The notes: a model not told the origin generated them from the letters alone. DNA of 64,000 nt from Fuscibacter oryzae (GCF_016765795.1 NZ_JAESVP010000004.1:310001-374000); one strand, 5' to 3'. Shown: positions 17,298 through 35,775, counted from the first letter of the stretch. Numbers and translations are program-made.

Positions 17298-17574
17298 CAT
17301 GAGGGGCTTGGAAATGCCGTTTGGAACGACTAACTAGCCCCTTGTGTCTGCTCTTTCGTGATTCGTCACGGGGGTGGTCATGCTTTGTCCGAGACGGTGG
17401 GTGGCGCGCAAACGCCTTAATATTTCCCTGCCTGAGATGGGGTTCGAGACGAATTTCTCCGGGGTTTCCTCGGGTGATCTGGCTCTCGGGACATCATCGT
17501 GGACCCGACGTGGCGGGTACTAACCCCTCACGAAACATGAGCCGGGGGGAAACCCCCACACTTGGAGTGAAACT
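17298..17574 (+). promoter_or_regulatory. Promoter and L10-type leader region of rplJL
   Basis: This long stretch without a gene lies between the rplA terminator and rplJ. A weak sigma70-like pair (TTGGAA 17308-17313, 17 bp, TAACTA 17331-17336) could start transcription. The rest is rich in short inverted segments, ending with GGGGGGAAACCCCC just before the GGAG ribosome binding site. Its position and length fit the L10 leader, which L10-(L7/L12) binds to repress translation. I could not confirm the kink-turn by eye. Confidence 0.4.
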
Positions 17575-18090
17575 GTGGATAGAGCCCAGAAAGAGAAAGT
17601 GGTCGATGAACTCGGCCAGATCTTCGAAAGCTCTGGCGTCGTGGTGGTTGCCCACTACGCGGGTATGACGGTTGCACAGATGCAGGACCTGCGCGCGAAA
17701 ATGCGCGAAGTAGGCGGGTCCGTACGCGTTGCCAAGAACAAGCTCGCCAAGATCGCCCTTGAAGGTAAACCCGGTTCTAAGATGGGTAACCTGCTTACGG
17801 GCATGACCGTACTTGCCTTTTCGGAAGACCCTGTCGCTGCGGCGAAGGTCTCTGAGGCCTATGCCAAGGGGAACGACAAGTTCGTTATCCTCGGCGGGAC
17901 CATGGGCGGTGAGGTTCTGGACCAGGCTGGTGTGAAAACCGTGGCCTCCATGCCGTCGCGCGAAGAGCTTATCGCTCAGATCGTGTCGTGCATCGGTGCG
18001 CCCGCGTCGAACATCGCCGGGGCCATTGGCGCGCCTGCTGCAAACATCGCTGGCATCCTTTCGACCATCGAGGAGAAGGCTGCGGCCTGA
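17575..18090 (+). CDS. rplJ: 50S ribosomal protein L10
   Basis: L10 is the base of the ribosomal stalk that holds L7/L12 dimers. The 171-residue protein has the RNA-binding N-terminal domain ([37 protein letters not shown] ... [13 protein letters not shown]) and a C-terminal helix for L7/L12 binding. It starts with GTG preceded by GGAG; no in-frame ATG lies nearby upstream. rplL follows after a short hairpin. Confidence 0.96.
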   Translation: MDRAQKEKVVDELGQIFESSGVVVVAHYAGMTVAQMQDLRAKMREVGGSVRVAKNKLAKIALEGKPGSKMGNLLTGMTVLAFSEDPVAAAKVSEAYAKGNDKFVILGGTMGGEVLDQAGVKTVASMPSREELIAQIVSCIGAPASNIAGAIGAPAANIAGILSTIEEKAAA

Positions 18091-18102
18091 TCTTCGGACC
18101 CG

Positions 18103-18118
18103 CGTGAGAAAACTCACG
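18103..18118 (+). promoter_or_regulatory. Small hairpin between rplJ and rplL
   Basis: CGTGAG-AAAA-CTCACG, a 6 bp stem with a GNRA-like loop and no T-run. It may stabilise or process the mRNA so that rplL is translated more than rplJ. Function is inference. Confidence 0.35.
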
Positions 18119-18155
18119 TCGTTGGAACCCATCTTAACCTTACGGAATGAGCAAA

Positions 18156-18530
18156 ATGGCTGATCTGAACAAACTCGCCGAAGACATCGTCGGTCTGACC
18201 CTGCTGCAAGCGCAGGAACTGAAGACCATCCTGAAGGACAAGTATGGCATCGAGCCCGCCGCTGGCGGCGCTGTCATGATGGCTGCTGGTCCGGCTGCTG
18301 CTGCTGAAGCTGCGGAAGAAAAGACCGAATTCGACGTCGTCCTGACCGACGCCGGCGCCAACAAGATCAACGTGATCAAGGAAGTGCGCGCGATCACCGG
18401 TCTGGGCCTGAAAGAAGCCAAGGACTTGGTCGAAGCCGGTGGCAAGGTCAAGGAAGGCGCTTCGAAGGCTGACGCCGAAGCGATGAAGAAGAAGCTCGAA
18501 GAGGCTGGCGCCAAGGTCGAGCTGAAGTAA
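18156..18530 (+). CDS. rplL: 50S ribosomal protein L7/L12
   Basis: L7/L12 is the multicopy flexible stalk protein that recruits translation factors. The 124-residue protein has the dimerising N-terminal domain ([26 protein letters not shown]), an Ala/Gly-rich hinge around residues 35-52 and the globular C-terminal domain ([33 protein letters not shown]). I chose the second ATG because GGA lies at proper distance before it, while the first ATG, 9 bp upstream, abuts that GGA. Confidence 0.96.
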   Translation: MADLNKLAEDIVGLTLLQAQELKTILKDKYGIEPAAGGAVMMAAGPAAAAEAAEEKTEFDVVLTDAGANKINVIKEVRAITGLGLKEAKDLVEAGGKVKEGASKADAEAMKKKLEEAGAKVELK

Positions 18531-18538
18531 TCGGTCCG

Positions 18539-18682
18539 GGATGCAGATCGCATCCTGACAGGTTTTCTGGCTGGGTCGGGGATTTCTCCGGCCCAGCTAT
18601 CTGCGTCTTGGAAGGGGCTTTCGTGAAAGTCTCTCCTTGGGCGCGGTAGAAGGCTCGGGAGCCACCTGACGGGACAGGTGGC
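18539..18682 (+). promoter_or_regulatory. Hairpin array (attenuator-like) between rplL and rpoB
   Basis: Three perfect or near-perfect stems follow one another: GGATGC/GCATCC (18539-18555), CTGGGTCGG/CCGGCCCAG (18571-18596) and GCCACCTG/CAGGTGGC (18661-18682). None has a long T-run. In enterobacteria the rplL-rpoB gap holds a partial terminator and an RNase III site that lower rpoBC expression relative to rplJL; a similar job here is inference from position. Confidence 0.5.
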
Positions 18683-18777
18683 AGGTATGGAGCCCAAACC
18701 CCCTTCCTGCCCAGTGGCGCGCCTTCGTGACCCGACGAAGCGCAGCCGCCGCGAAAAGAAGAAAGGTTAAGACGAGC

Positions 18778-22911
<4,134 letters not shown>

Positions 22912-22913
22912 GG

Positions 22914-22963
22914 GAAACCGGAATTTTTGAAAATTCCGGGCCGGTTTCTTCAAGGAAACCGGC
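22914..22963 (+). promoter_or_regulatory. Tandem, mutually exclusive hairpins between rpoB and rpoC
   Basis: Two adjacent perfect stems are seen: CCGGAATTTT/AAAATTCCGG (22918-22939) and GCCGGTTTC/GAAACCGGC (22940-22963). GAAACCGG also occurs at 22914-22921 and can pair with CCGGTTTC (22941-22948), so an alternative fold would open both hairpins. It may act as an mRNA stabiliser, processing site or regulatory switch for rpoC. The pairing is direct observation; the role is inference. Confidence 0.55.
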
Positions 22964-23003
22964 TCCCTCCATCCCCCGCCGCCCTCATTCTTAGGATTTG
23001 GTA

Positions 23004-27245
<4,242 letters not shown>

Positions 27246-27262
27246 TTCGCCGCAGTGAAACA

Positions 27263-27294
27263 AAAGGCCGCGCAGGGAAACCTGCGCGGCCTTT
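27263..27294 (+). terminator. Rho-independent terminator after rpoC
   Basis: A 14 bp stem (AAAGGCCGCGCAGG / CCTGCGCGGCCTTT) with a GAAA loop, followed by CCCTTTT. It ends the rplJL-rpoBC transcript. Confidence 0.88.
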
Positions 27295-27396
27295 CCCTTT
27301 TGCCCTTGCCAAGTGCGGTTCGGCACAGCCAACTGTGGTGATGATCCGTTGCTTAAATATCCCGCAATCGCTGAAAATCGTGGCAGGTCCAGGCGC

Positions 27397-28281
27397 ATGA
27401 ATTTTAGCGATAATGCGCGTGGCATCCTGTTCATGTGCGGCTCGATGCTGGCGTTCACGGTGAACGACAGCTTCATGAAAGCGGCCAGCCAGACCCTGCC
27501 GCTGTTTCAGGCGATTGCCCTGCGCGGCATGCTGGCAAGTGTGGCACTGGTGGTGATTGCCCGCGTCACGATGGGTCATCTGCGACTGGTGCCGCTGGGC
27601 AAGGATGCGCCAAAGGTTGTCCTGCGCTCGATATCAGAGATTGCGGCGACAGCGACGTTCCTGATCGCGCTGACCAATATGCCGCTGGCCAATCTGTCGG
27701 CGATCCTGCAATCGCTGCCTCTGGCCATCACTCTTGGCGCGGCGGTTTTCCTGAAAGAGCCGGTCGGCTGGCGGCGTCTGTTGGCGATCCTGATCGGGTT
27801 CTGCGGCGTGCTGCTGATCGTCAAGCCGGGAACTGAAGGCTTTACCGTCTGGTCGGTACTGGGGCTGATCTCGGTCGCTTGCGTCGTGGTGCGCGATCTG
27901 ACGACGCGCACGCTGTCGCGCGGAACACCTTCGGCTGCGGTGGCGGTCTGGGCCTCGGTTGCAGTGATGACGATGGGAGTTGCGATCACGACTTGGCACG
28001 GGTGGGTGGCCGTATCTGCGCAAGAGGCGCTGTATCTGGCGATTGCGTCGGCGGCTTTGATCTGCGGCTATATGTTTGCGGTCATGGTGATGCGGGTGGG
28101 TGATATCGGGCTGATCGCGCCGTTCCGCTATACCTCTTTACTTTGGGCGATCCTGTTTGGCTGGTTGCTGTTCGGGGCGTTGCCCGACAACATCACCCTG
28201 ATCGGGTCAGCCATCGTAGTTGCAACCGGGCTATATAGCTTGCTGCGTGAGCGGATGCTGTCGCGCCGCCGTGCTGGCTGA
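27397..28281 (+). CDS. DMT superfamily (EamA) transporter
   Basis: A 294-residue inner-membrane protein with about ten hydrophobic helices in two EamA repeats (residues about 5-135 and 145-285). The second half of the first repeat has the typical PLANLSAILQSLPLAITLGAAVFLKEPVGWRRLLAILIGFCGVLLIVKPG block. Members export amino acids, metabolites or drugs; substrate is not predictable. It has its own start after the rpoC terminator, and a gap of 77 bp with a GC-rich hairpin separates it from the glycosyltransferase trio. Confidence 0.85.
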   Translation: MNFSDNARGILFMCGSMLAFTVNDSFMKAASQTLPLFQAIALRGMLASVALVVIARVTMGHLRLVPLGKDAPKVVLRSISEIAATATFLIALTNMPLANLSAILQSLPLAITLGAAVFLKEPVGWRRLLAILIGFCGVLLIVKPGTEGFTVWSVLGLISVACVVVRDLTTRTLSRGTPSAAVAVWASVAVMTMGVAITTWHGWVAVSAQEALYLAIASAALICGYMFAVMVMRVGDIGLIAPFRYTSLLWAILFGWLLFGALPDNITLIGSAIVVATGLYSLLRERMLSRRRAG

Positions 28282-28358
28282 CCGCGCCGCGATTGCACGG
28301 GAAGTTCCTTGGCCCTATAGAGTCCAAAAGCGGGGGCGCGCCCCGCGAAGGCGCGTCC

Positions 28359-29087
28359 ATGGTACAGATTTCCGTTATCATCCCTTGCAAGAACGAAGCT
28401 GACAATATCGTCACCCTTGTCGAAGGCATCGACCGGGCGATGACACCGCTGGCTCCGTTCGAGATTATCGTGGTCGATGACGGCTCGACCGACACAACCG
28501 CGGCTGTTCTGACCGACCGCGCCCGTACCATGCCACATCTGCGGCTGATCCGGCATGACCGTTCGGGCGGGCAGTCGGCGGCGGTGCATACCGGGGTGCG
28601 CGCGGCCCTTGCGCCGCTGTGTTGCACGCTGGACGGTGACGGGCAGAATCCACCGGAAGAGCTGCCAAAACTGGTCGCACCCCTGCTGGCCGATAGCATA
28701 GGGCTGGTTGGCTTGGTTGCCGGGCAGCGGGTGGGACGGCAGGACACCTGGTCGAAAAAGATCGCCTCGCGCTTTGCCAACCGCATCCGGGCTTGGGCTT
28801 TGAATGACAACACGCGCGATACCGGCTGCGGGCTGAAGGCGTTCCGCCGTGAAGGGTTTCTGGCGCTGCCCTATTTCGATCACATGCACCGCTATCTGCC
28901 TGCGCTGTTCGCCCGTGACGGCTGGCAGATCGCGCATGTCGATGTCAGCCACCGCCAACGCGGGGCAGGGCGGTCGAATTACTCCAACATCCAGCGCGCA
29001 CTGGTGGGTGTGGTCGATCTGGCAGGGGTCGCATGGCTGCTGCGGCGGCGGAAAAAGTCGCGCGCCTTGCCGGAGAGCCGGACATGA
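28359..29087 (+). CDS. Family 2 glycosyltransferase (dolichol-phosphate mannosyltransferase-like)
   Basis: A 242-residue GT-A fold enzyme. It has the N-terminal ISVIIPCKNEADN strand-loop, the nucleotide-sugar motif VVDDGSTD (residues 39-45) and a DxD-type LDGDGQNP motif (Asp92 and Asp94). The RGAGRSNYSN segment near the end is typical of polyprenyl-phosphate sugar transferases such as DPM1 and ArnC. It likely loads a sugar on undecaprenyl phosphate. Its stop overlaps the start of the LAB_N protein (ATGA), and a GT39 enzyme follows, which suggests one pathway. Confidence 0.85.
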   Translation: MVQISVIIPCKNEADNIVTLVEGIDRAMTPLAPFEIIVVDDGSTDTTAAVLTDRARTMPHLRLIRHDRSGGQSAAVHTGVRAALAPLCCTLDGDGQNPPEELPKLVAPLLADSIGLVGLVAGQRVGRQDTWSKKIASRFANRIRAWALNDNTRDTGCGLKAFRREGFLALPYFDHMHRYLPALFARDGWQIAHVDVSHRQRGAGRSNYSNIQRALVGVVDLAGVAWLLRRRKKSRALPESRT

Positions 29088-29395
29088 TGCACGATCTGTT
29101 GCAGCGCTTGGGTGCGGCAAATCCACTGGATGCCATGTGGCTTGCTGTGGGTCTTGTCGGTCAGTTGATGTTTACCGCCCGTTTCATCGTGCAATGGATC
29201 GCGTCAGAGCGGGCCGGGAAATCGGTGATGCCGGTGGCTTTCTGGTATCTGTCGATCTTTGGCGGCCTGATCGTGCTGGCTTACGGAATTCACAAGCTGG
29301 ATCTGGTGATCATTCTGGGTCAATTGCCGGGGGTGATCGTTTACACCCGAAACCTGTGGCTGATCCGCAAGGGGCGCGCGCGTGAACTTGTCTGA
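29084..29395 (+). CDS. Lipid A biosynthesis N-terminal (LAB_N) domain membrane protein
   Basis: A 103-residue inner-membrane protein with three hydrophobic segments (about residues 11-30, 45-65, 68-85). The pattern GQLMFTARFIVQWIASERAGKSVMPVAFWYLSIFGGLIVLAYGIHKLDLVIILGQ is the LAB_N domain found alone or fused to lipid-A-disaccharide synthase. Function of the stand-alone form is poorly known. It is coupled to the GT2 gene upstream by overlapping start and stop codons and overlaps the GT39 gene by 14 bp, so the three are translated together. Confidence 0.8.
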   Translation: MMHDLLQRLGAANPLDAMWLAVGLVGQLMFTARFIVQWIASERAGKSVMPVAFWYLSIFGGLIVLAYGIHKLDLVIILGQLPGVIVYTRNLWLIRKGRARELV

Positions 29396-30800
29396 AACCG
29401 GCTGGCTGCGCCCGGCGCTGGGGCTGGTGCTGGCGGTCGCGCTTCTGCGTTGGACCCTGCTGGCGCTGAACCGCACCGATCTGTTCGTGGATGAGGCGCA
29501 GTATTGGCTTTGGGGTCAGCATTTCGCCTTTGGCTACTATTCCAAACCGCCGCTGATTGCCTGGGTCATCGGGGCGGTTACGGGGTTGGTCGGGTCGGAT
29601 GCGCCGTTCTGGGTGCGTATGCCGGGGGCGGCGTTTCACGGCGCAACCGCGCTGCTTCTTGGGGCCTTGGCCGCACGGGGGGGCAGGGCGCTGGCCTTGT
29701 GGACGGTGGCGGCCTATCTGACGCTGCCGATGGTGGCCTTCGGCAGCCTGATCCTGTCCACCGACACGATCATGGCACCGTTTTTTGCGGCGGCTTTGCT
29801 GTTTCACGCGCGCCTGATCGAGCGGGGCCGGACCACAGACGCGGTTCTGGCCGGGGTGATGGTTGGGGTGGCCTGTCTTGCGAAATATGCGGGGGTCTAT
29901 TTTCTGATCGGTGTTGCACTGGCGGCGATCTTGCGGCGCGATCTGCGGATCGGCTGGCGCAATGCCGGGCTGATGGTGCTTGCTTGGGCCGTCACGCTGT
30001 CGCCGAACCTGATCTGGAACCTGACCCACGGACTTTCGACCTTTTCGCACACCGCCGACAACATCGGCTGGGTGAAAGAGGACAGCGCCGGACCGGGGCT
30101 GAACCCCGCCTCGATGGCGGAATTCGTGGTCAGCCAGTTCGGCGTGATGGGGCCTGTGCTGTTCGGGGCGCTGGTTACCGGGCTTTGGCGCTTTCGGCAG
30201 AATGCACAGCTTGCCGCTTTTGCTTTGCCCGCGCTGGCGGTGGTGTCGGTCCAGGCGCTGCTGGACAAGGCCTATGCCAATTGGGCGGTTTCGGCCTATT
30301 TCGCGGGAACCGTGCTGGCGATGACCCTGTTGGCCAATCGCCCCCGCCTGCGGCTCGGGGGGGTGGCTATCAATACCTCCCTTGCCCTCGCACTGCCTTT
30401 GCTGACGGTGTTCCCCGAAGTCCGTCTGGGTGGCGACCGTCCGTTCCTGTTCCGCTATCTTGGACGGGCCGATCTTAGCCAGCAGATCATCGCATTGGCG
30501 CAACAGCCGGGAAATCTGCCCGTGGTTTCGACCGACCGTGATGTGCTGGCCGACCTTTTCTATACCGGGCGGGCCAGCGGCTTGGCCTTTTACGCCCCCC
30601 GCCCGCAGGGCAAGCCGCAAAGCCATTATGAACAAAGCTATCCTCTGCCCGCCGATCTGCCGGGGCAGGTGCTGGTTATAACCGGCAGGCCAATGCCCTG
30701 TCTTGGCGCGCCTATGCCGCTGAAGGCGGATGGCGGTGCCTTTGCGCGCCGCAACCTTGCCGCCTATGTGGCCGATGCGGCCTGCGCAGGGCAGCTCTGA
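29382..30800 (+). CDS. Family 39 (ArnT-like) glycosyltransferase, integral membrane
   Basis: A 472-residue GT-C enzyme with about ten membrane helices. The first periplasmic loop has the conserved acidic pair in FVDEAQYWLWGQ (Asp37-Glu38), typical of PMT/ArnT enzymes that use polyprenyl-linked sugar donors. The SKPPLIAW block at about residues 54-61 fits ArnT-like proteins. The C-terminal 130 residues form a soluble periplasmic domain. It probably transfers the sugar loaded by the upstream GT2 enzyme onto lipid A or another envelope acceptor. The start is GTG inside the LAB_N gene. Confidence 0.83.
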   Translation: MNLSETGWLRPALGLVLAVALLRWTLLALNRTDLFVDEAQYWLWGQHFAFGYYSKPPLIAWVIGAVTGLVGSDAPFWVRMPGAAFHGATALLLGALAARGGRALALWTVAAYLTLPMVAFGSLILSTDTIMAPFFAAALLFHARLIERGRTTDAVLAGVMVGVACLAKYAGVYFLIGVALAAILRRDLRIGWRNAGLMVLAWAVTLSPNLIWNLTHGLSTFSHTADNIGWVKEDSAGPGLNPASMAEFVVSQFGVMGPVLFGALVTGLWRFRQNAQLAAFALPALAVVSVQALLDKAYANWAVSAYFAGTVLAMTLLANRPRLRLGGVAINTSLALALPLLTVFPEVRLGGDRPFLFRYLGRADLSQQIIALAQQPGNLPVVSTDRDVLADLFYTGRASGLAFYAPRPQGKPQSHYEQSYPLPADLPGQVLVITGRPMPCLGAPMPLKADGGAFARRNLAAYVADAACAGQL

Positions 30801-30810
30801 TCCCGCGGCA

Positions 30811-30839
30811 TTGACAAGCGGGGTAGCAGGACGTATCAG
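30811..30839 (+). promoter_or_regulatory. Sigma70-type promoter of the str operon (rpsL)
   Basis: A perfect -35 box TTGACA and a -10 like TATCAG are separated by 17 bp. It is the best promoter match upstream of rpsL and would give a 5' leader of about 210 nt. Confidence 0.6.
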
Positions 30840-30940
30840 CCCCTCACTTCCATGACAGGGGATTCTCTGCCGTGGTGGTCAGAATGCTTGATGTGGTCAT
30901 GATCCGGGCCTTGGCCCCGATCCTCTGAATCTGCACCGCG

Positions 30941-30958
30941 TCATCCCCATGGGGATGA
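30941..30958 (+). promoter_or_regulatory. Palindrome in the rpsL leader
   Basis: TCATCCCCATGGGGATGA is a perfect 18 nt palindrome in the untranslated leader between the promoter and rpsL. A second, imperfect hairpin (GGGCC-TT-GGCCC) lies about 25 bp upstream. It could be an operator or an mRNA structure used for feedback; the rpsL-rpsG gap, where E. coli S7 binds, is only 11 bp here. Confidence 0.35.
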
Positions 30959-31056
30959 TTGCGGTTTTGTGTTTTGCGATACGCGCAAGATGCACGTCGA
31001 GAAGCAGCGTGCCGGGGTCCGGTACGAGTATTGACAGAGCAACACGAGGAACGTGA

Positions 31057-31428
31057 ATGCCGACTATCCAACAGCTTATCCGCAAGCCGCGGGAAGCCAA
31101 CGTGCGGAAGTCCAAGTCCCAGCACTTGGAATCCTGCCCGCAAAAGCGTGGGGTTTGCACCCGCGTTTACACCACCACCCCGAAAAAGCCGAACTCCGCT
31201 ATGCGGAAGGTCGCCAAGGTCCGTCTGACTAATGGCTTCGAGGTCATCTCCTACATCCCCGGCGAGAAGCACAACCTTCAGGAACACTCTGTGGTTCTGA
31301 TCCGTGGCGGCCGGGTAAAGGACTTGCCGGGCGTGCGTTATCACATCCTTCGTGGTGTTCTGGATACCCAGGGCGTCAAAGACCGTCGTCAGCGTCGTTC
31401 GAAGTACGGCGCCAAGCGTCCGAAGTGA
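31057..31428 (+). CDS. rpsL: 30S ribosomal protein S12
   Basis: S12 sits at the decoding centre and sets accuracy. The 123-residue protein carries [12 protein letters not shown] with Lys43 and [13 protein letters not shown] with Lys88 and Asp89. Lys43 and Lys88 are the streptomycin-sensitive residues; Asp89 is the residue methylthiolated in many bacteria. It is the first gene of the str operon, preceded by GAGGAA, with rpsG 11 bp downstream. Confidence 0.98.
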   Translation: MPTIQQLIRKPREANVRKSKSQHLESCPQKRGVCTRVYTTTPKKPNSAMRKVAKVRLTNGFEVISYIPGEKHNLQEHSVVLIRGGRVKDLPGVRYHILRGVLDTQGVKDRRQRRSKYGAKRPK

Positions 31429-31439
31429 GGAGATAACAG

Positions 31440-31910
31440 ATGTCCCGCCGTCACGCCGCAGAGAAGCGCGAAATTCTCCCGGACGCCAAGTTTGGCGACC
31501 GCGTCATCACCAAATTCATGAACAACCTGATGCTCGACGGCAAAAAGTCCGTCGCCGAGTCCATCGTCTATGGTGCGCTGGAGCGGGTGCAGACCAAGCT
31601 CAAGCGTGAGCCGGTCCAAGCCTTCCACGAAGCGCTGGACAACGTGAAGCCTTCGGTCGAAGTGCGTTCGCGCCGCGTCGGTGGTGCGACCTATCAGGTT
31701 CCGGTCGAAGTGCGCACCGAGCGCCGCGAAGCTCTGGCCATCCGCTGGCTGATCATTGCTGCCCGCAAGCGCAACGAAAACACCATGGAAGAGCGTCTGG
31801 CCGCCGAATTGTCGGATGCCGTCAACAACCGTGGTACGGCTGTTAAGAAACGCGAAGATACCCACAAGATGGCGGATGCGAACAAAGCATTCAGCCACTA
31901 CCGCTGGTAA
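31440..31910 (+). CDS. rpsG: 30S ribosomal protein S7
   Basis: S7 nucleates assembly of the 30S head. The 156-residue protein starts [20 protein letters not shown] and has the conserved [22 protein letters not shown] and [24 protein letters not shown] blocks, ending in the FSHYRW tail. It is 9 bp from fusA. S7 is the autoregulator of the str operon in E. coli, but the intercistronic structure it binds there is absent from this 11 bp gap. Confidence 0.98.
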   Translation: MSRRHAAEKREILPDAKFGDRVITKFMNNLMLDGKKSVAESIVYGALERVQTKLKREPVQAFHEALDNVKPSVEVRSRRVGGATYQVPVEVRTERREALAIRWLIIAARKRNENTMEERLAAELSDAVNNRGTAVKKREDTHKMADANKAFSHYRW

Positions 31911-31919
31911 GAGGGCATC

Positions 31920-34046
31920 ATGGCACGCGACTATCCGCTCGAACGCTATCGTAACTTTGGCATCATTGCGCACATTGATGCCGGCAAAACCACGACCTCC
32001 GAGCGTATCCTGTATTACACAGGCAAGTCCCACAAGATCGGCGAAGTCCATGACGGCGCCGCGACGATGGACTGGATGGAGCAAGAGCAAGAGCGCGGCA
32101 TCACCATCACTTCGGCTGCCACGACTACGTTCTGGAACCGTCAGGTTGATTCGACCGCTGGCCTTGGCGACAAGGCGACGAAGTTCCGCTTTAACATCAT
32201 CGACACCCCCGGCCACGTTGACTTCACCATTGAAGTTGAGCGTTCGCTGGCGGTTCTCGATGGCGCAGTCGTTCTTCTGGACGGCAACGCAGGCGTGGAA
32301 CCGCAGACCGAAACCGTGTGGCGTCAGGCTGACCGCTACAAGGTTCCGCGGATCGTGTTCGTCAACAAGATGGACAAGACCGGCGCAGACTTCATGAACT
32401 GCGTTCGCATGATCAAGGACCGTACCGGCGCGAATGCGATGCCGATCGTTCTTCCGATCGGGGCCGAAGACAAGCTGGAAGGCATCATCGACCTCGTGAC
32501 CATGGAAGAATGGGTCTATGAGGGCGAAGATCTGGGCGCTTCGTGGAAGCGTCAGCCGATCCGCGCCGAGCTGAAGGATGATGCCGACACTTGGCGTCTG
32601 AACCTGATCGAAACCGCCGTGGGTCAGGATGACGCCGCGATGGAAGCCTATCTTGAAGGCAACGAGCCCGACGCCGAAACGCTGCGCGCTCTGATCCGCA
32701 AGGGTACGCTGGCGATCGACTTCATCCCGGTGATGGCTGGTTCATCGTTCAAGAACAAGGGCGTGCAGCCCCTGTTGAACGCCGTGATCGACTATCTGCC
32801 CTCGCCGCTGGACGTGCCGCCCTACATGGGCTTTGCGCCGGGCGACGAGACCGAAACCCGCAACATCGCGCGTTCGGCCGATGACGATCAGCCCTTCTCG
32901 GGTCTGGCGTTCAAGATCATGAACGACCCCTTCGTCGGTTCGCTGACCTTTACCCGGATTTATTCGGGCAAGCTGGCCAAGGGTGATGCGATGATGAACG
33001 CGACCAAGCAGCGCAAAGAGCGCGTTGGCCGCATGATGATGATGCACGCGATCGAGCGGGAAGAAATTTCCGAAGCTTTCGCTGGCGACATCATCGCATT
33101 GGGCGGTCTGAAGGAAACCACCACGGGCGATACCCTGTGCGATCCGGCGAACCCGGTCGTTCTGGAAACCATGACCTTCCCGGTCCCGGTTATCGAAATC
33201 GCGGTGGAACCGAAGACCAAGGCCGACCAGGAAAAGATGGGCATCGCTTTGGCCCGTCTGGCTGCCGAAGACCCGTCCTTCCGTGTGGAGACCGATATTG
33301 AATCGGGCCAGACGATCATGAAGGGCATGGGCGAACTTCACCTCGACATCCTCGTTGACCGTATGCGTCGCGAGTTCAAGGTCGAGGCGAACATCGGCGC
33401 GCCGCAGGTGGCTTACCGCGAAACCATCTCGCGCGAACATGAGATCGACTACACGCACAAGAAGCAAACCGGCGGTACGGGCCAGTTCGCACGCGTGAAG
33501 CTGGTCATCACCCCGACGGAACCGGGCGAAGGGTATTCGTTCGAGACCAAGATCGTGGGTGGTGCGGTGCCAAAGGAATATATCCCCGGCGTCGAAAAGG
33601 GCATCAAGTCCGTCATGGACTCGGGCCCCTTGGCTGGCTTCCCGGTGATCGACTTCAAGGTCTCGCTGATCGACGGCGCGTTCCATGACGTTGACTCCTC
33701 GGTTCTGGCTTTCGAAATCGCTTCGCGCGCTGCTATGCGCGAAGGTCTGAAGAAAGCCGGTGCGAAACTGCTGGAACCGATCATGAAGGTCGAAGTTGTC
33801 ACCCCGGAAGAGTACACCGGCGGCGTCATCGGCGACCTGACCTCGCGTCGGGGCATGATCAACGGCCAGGACAGCCGCGGCAACGCGAACGTTATCGCCG
33901 CCATGGTCCCGCTGGCCAATATGTTCGGCTACATCAACCAGCTCCGCTCGATGACCTCGGGCCGCGCTGTGTTCTCGATGGAGTTCGACCATTACGACTC
34001 GGTACCTGAGAACATCTCTCAGGAAATCCAGAAGAAGTACGCCTGA
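31920..34046 (+). CDS. fusA: Elongation factor G
   Basis: EF-G is the translocation GTPase. The 708-residue protein has AHIDAGKTT (residues 17-25) as P-loop, the switch I region with [22 protein letters not shown] and NKMDKTGAD, and then domains II-V. A small alphaproteobacterial insertion ([13 protein letters not shown]) lies in the G domain after the switch I block. It is in the usual rpsG-fusA-tuf order. Confidence 0.98.
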   Translation: MARDYPLERYRNFGIIAHIDAGKTTTSERILYYTGKSHKIGEVHDGAATMDWMEQEQERGITITSAATTTFWNRQVDSTAGLGDKATKFRFNIIDTPGHVDFTIEVERSLAVLDGAVVLLDGNAGVEPQTETVWRQADRYKVPRIVFVNKMDKTGADFMNCVRMIKDRTGANAMPIVLPIGAEDKLEGIIDLVTMEEWVYEGEDLGASWKRQPIRAELKDDADTWRLNLIETAVGQDDAAMEAYLEGNEPDAETLRALIRKGTLAIDFIPVMAGSSFKNKGVQPLLNAVIDYLPSPLDVPPYMGFAPGDETETRNIARSADDDQPFSGLAFKIMNDPFVGSLTFTRIYSGKLAKGDAMMNATKQRKERVGRMMMMHAIEREEISEAFAGDIIALGGLKETTTGDTLCDPANPVVLETMTFPVPVIEIAVEPKTKADQEKMGIALARLAAEDPSFRVETDIESGQTIMKGMGELHLDILVDRMRREFKVEANIGAPQVAYRETISREHEIDYTHKKQTGGTGQFARVKLVITPTEPGEGYSFETKIVGGAVPKEYIPGVEKGIKSVMDSGPLAGFPVIDFKVSLIDGAFHDVDSSVLAFEIASRAAMREGLKKAGAKLLEPIMKVEVVTPEEYTGGVIGDLTSRRGMINGQDSRGNANVIAAMVPLANMFGYINQLRSMTSGRAVFSMEFDHYDSVPENISQEIQKKYA

Positions 34047-34054
34047 TATTGAGC

Positions 34055-34080
34055 GGTGGGCGGCAACGCCCACCCTACCC
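34055..34080 (+). repeat. Short hairpin repeat between fusA and tuf copy 2
   Basis: GGTGGGCG-GCAA-CGCCCACC followed by CTACCC. It has the same layout as the repeat at 63063-63142 (GGTGCGTG ... CACGCACC-CTACCCC) with a different stem. It may be a dispersed intergenic repeat and may lower readthrough from fusA to tuf; no T-run is present. Confidence 0.45.
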
Positions 34081-34132
34081 ACCGTAGGGAGCGCCCTCGC
34101 GCGCCGCCCATGAACCTCAAGGAGATGCCATC

Positions 34133-35308
<1,176 letters not shown>

Positions 35309-35315
35309 GACAGTC

Positions 35316-35342
35316 GCGAATCCCCTTTTCAAAGGGGTTCGC
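35316..35342 (+). promoter_or_regulatory. Hairpin after tuf copy 2
   Basis: GCGAATCCCCTTT pairs with AAAGGGGTTCGC (one T-G pair) around a tiny loop. There is no T-run, so it is a weak terminator at best. It is the first of two hairpins in the 145 bp between tuf and rpsJ. Confidence 0.4.
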
Positions 35343-35358
35343 ACCGTATAGAGCCACC

Positions 35359-35387
35359 GCGGCGCGCCTTGTTTCAGGGCGCGCCGC
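35359..35387 (+). promoter_or_regulatory. Strong GC hairpin in the rpsJ leader
   Basis: A perfect 10 bp stem (GCGGCGCGCC / GGCGCGCCGC) with a 9 nt loop TTGTTTCAG. It lies 66 bp before rpsJ. In E. coli the S10 leader binds L4 for feedback; a matching role here is a guess based on position only. Confidence 0.4.
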
Positions 35388-35453
35388 AGACCATCAACAA
35401 TGTGAACCTATGGGCCGGGCCTGTTGCCCCGCCTACGTTCCGAAGGAAGAGCA

Positions 35454-35762
35454 ATGCAAGGTCAGACCATTCGCATCCGCCTCAAGGCCTTCGATTACCG
35501 CGTGCTGGATGCTTCCACCGCGGAGATCGTCAATACGGCCAAGCGGACCGGCGCCCAAGTGCGCGGCCCCATCCCGCTGCCGAACAAGATTGAGAAATTC
35601 ACGGTTCTCCGTGGTCCGCACATCGACAAGAAGTCGCGCGACCAGTGGGAAATCCGGACGCACAAGCGTCTTCTCGACATCGTTGATCCGACCCCCCAGA
35701 CCGTGGACGCGCTGATGAAGCTCGACCTCGCCGCTGGCGTGGATGTCGAGATCAAAGTGTAA
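35454..35762 (+). CDS. rpsJ: 30S ribosomal protein S10
   Basis: S10 is a 30S head protein and, with NusB, part of antitermination complexes. The 102-residue protein starts [19 protein letters not shown] and has the [37 protein letters not shown] block. The ATG follows AAGGAAG. It opens the S10 segment (rpsJ-rplC-rplD-rplW-rplB-rpsS-rplV-rpsC-rplP). Confidence 0.98.
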   Translation: MQGQTIRIRLKAFDYRVLDASTAEIVNTAKRTGAQVRGPIPLPNKIEKFTVLRGPHIDKKSRDQWEIRTHKRLLDIVDPTPQTVDALMKLDLAAGVDVEIKV

Positions 35763-35775
35763 GGGGGGGCAAAAG

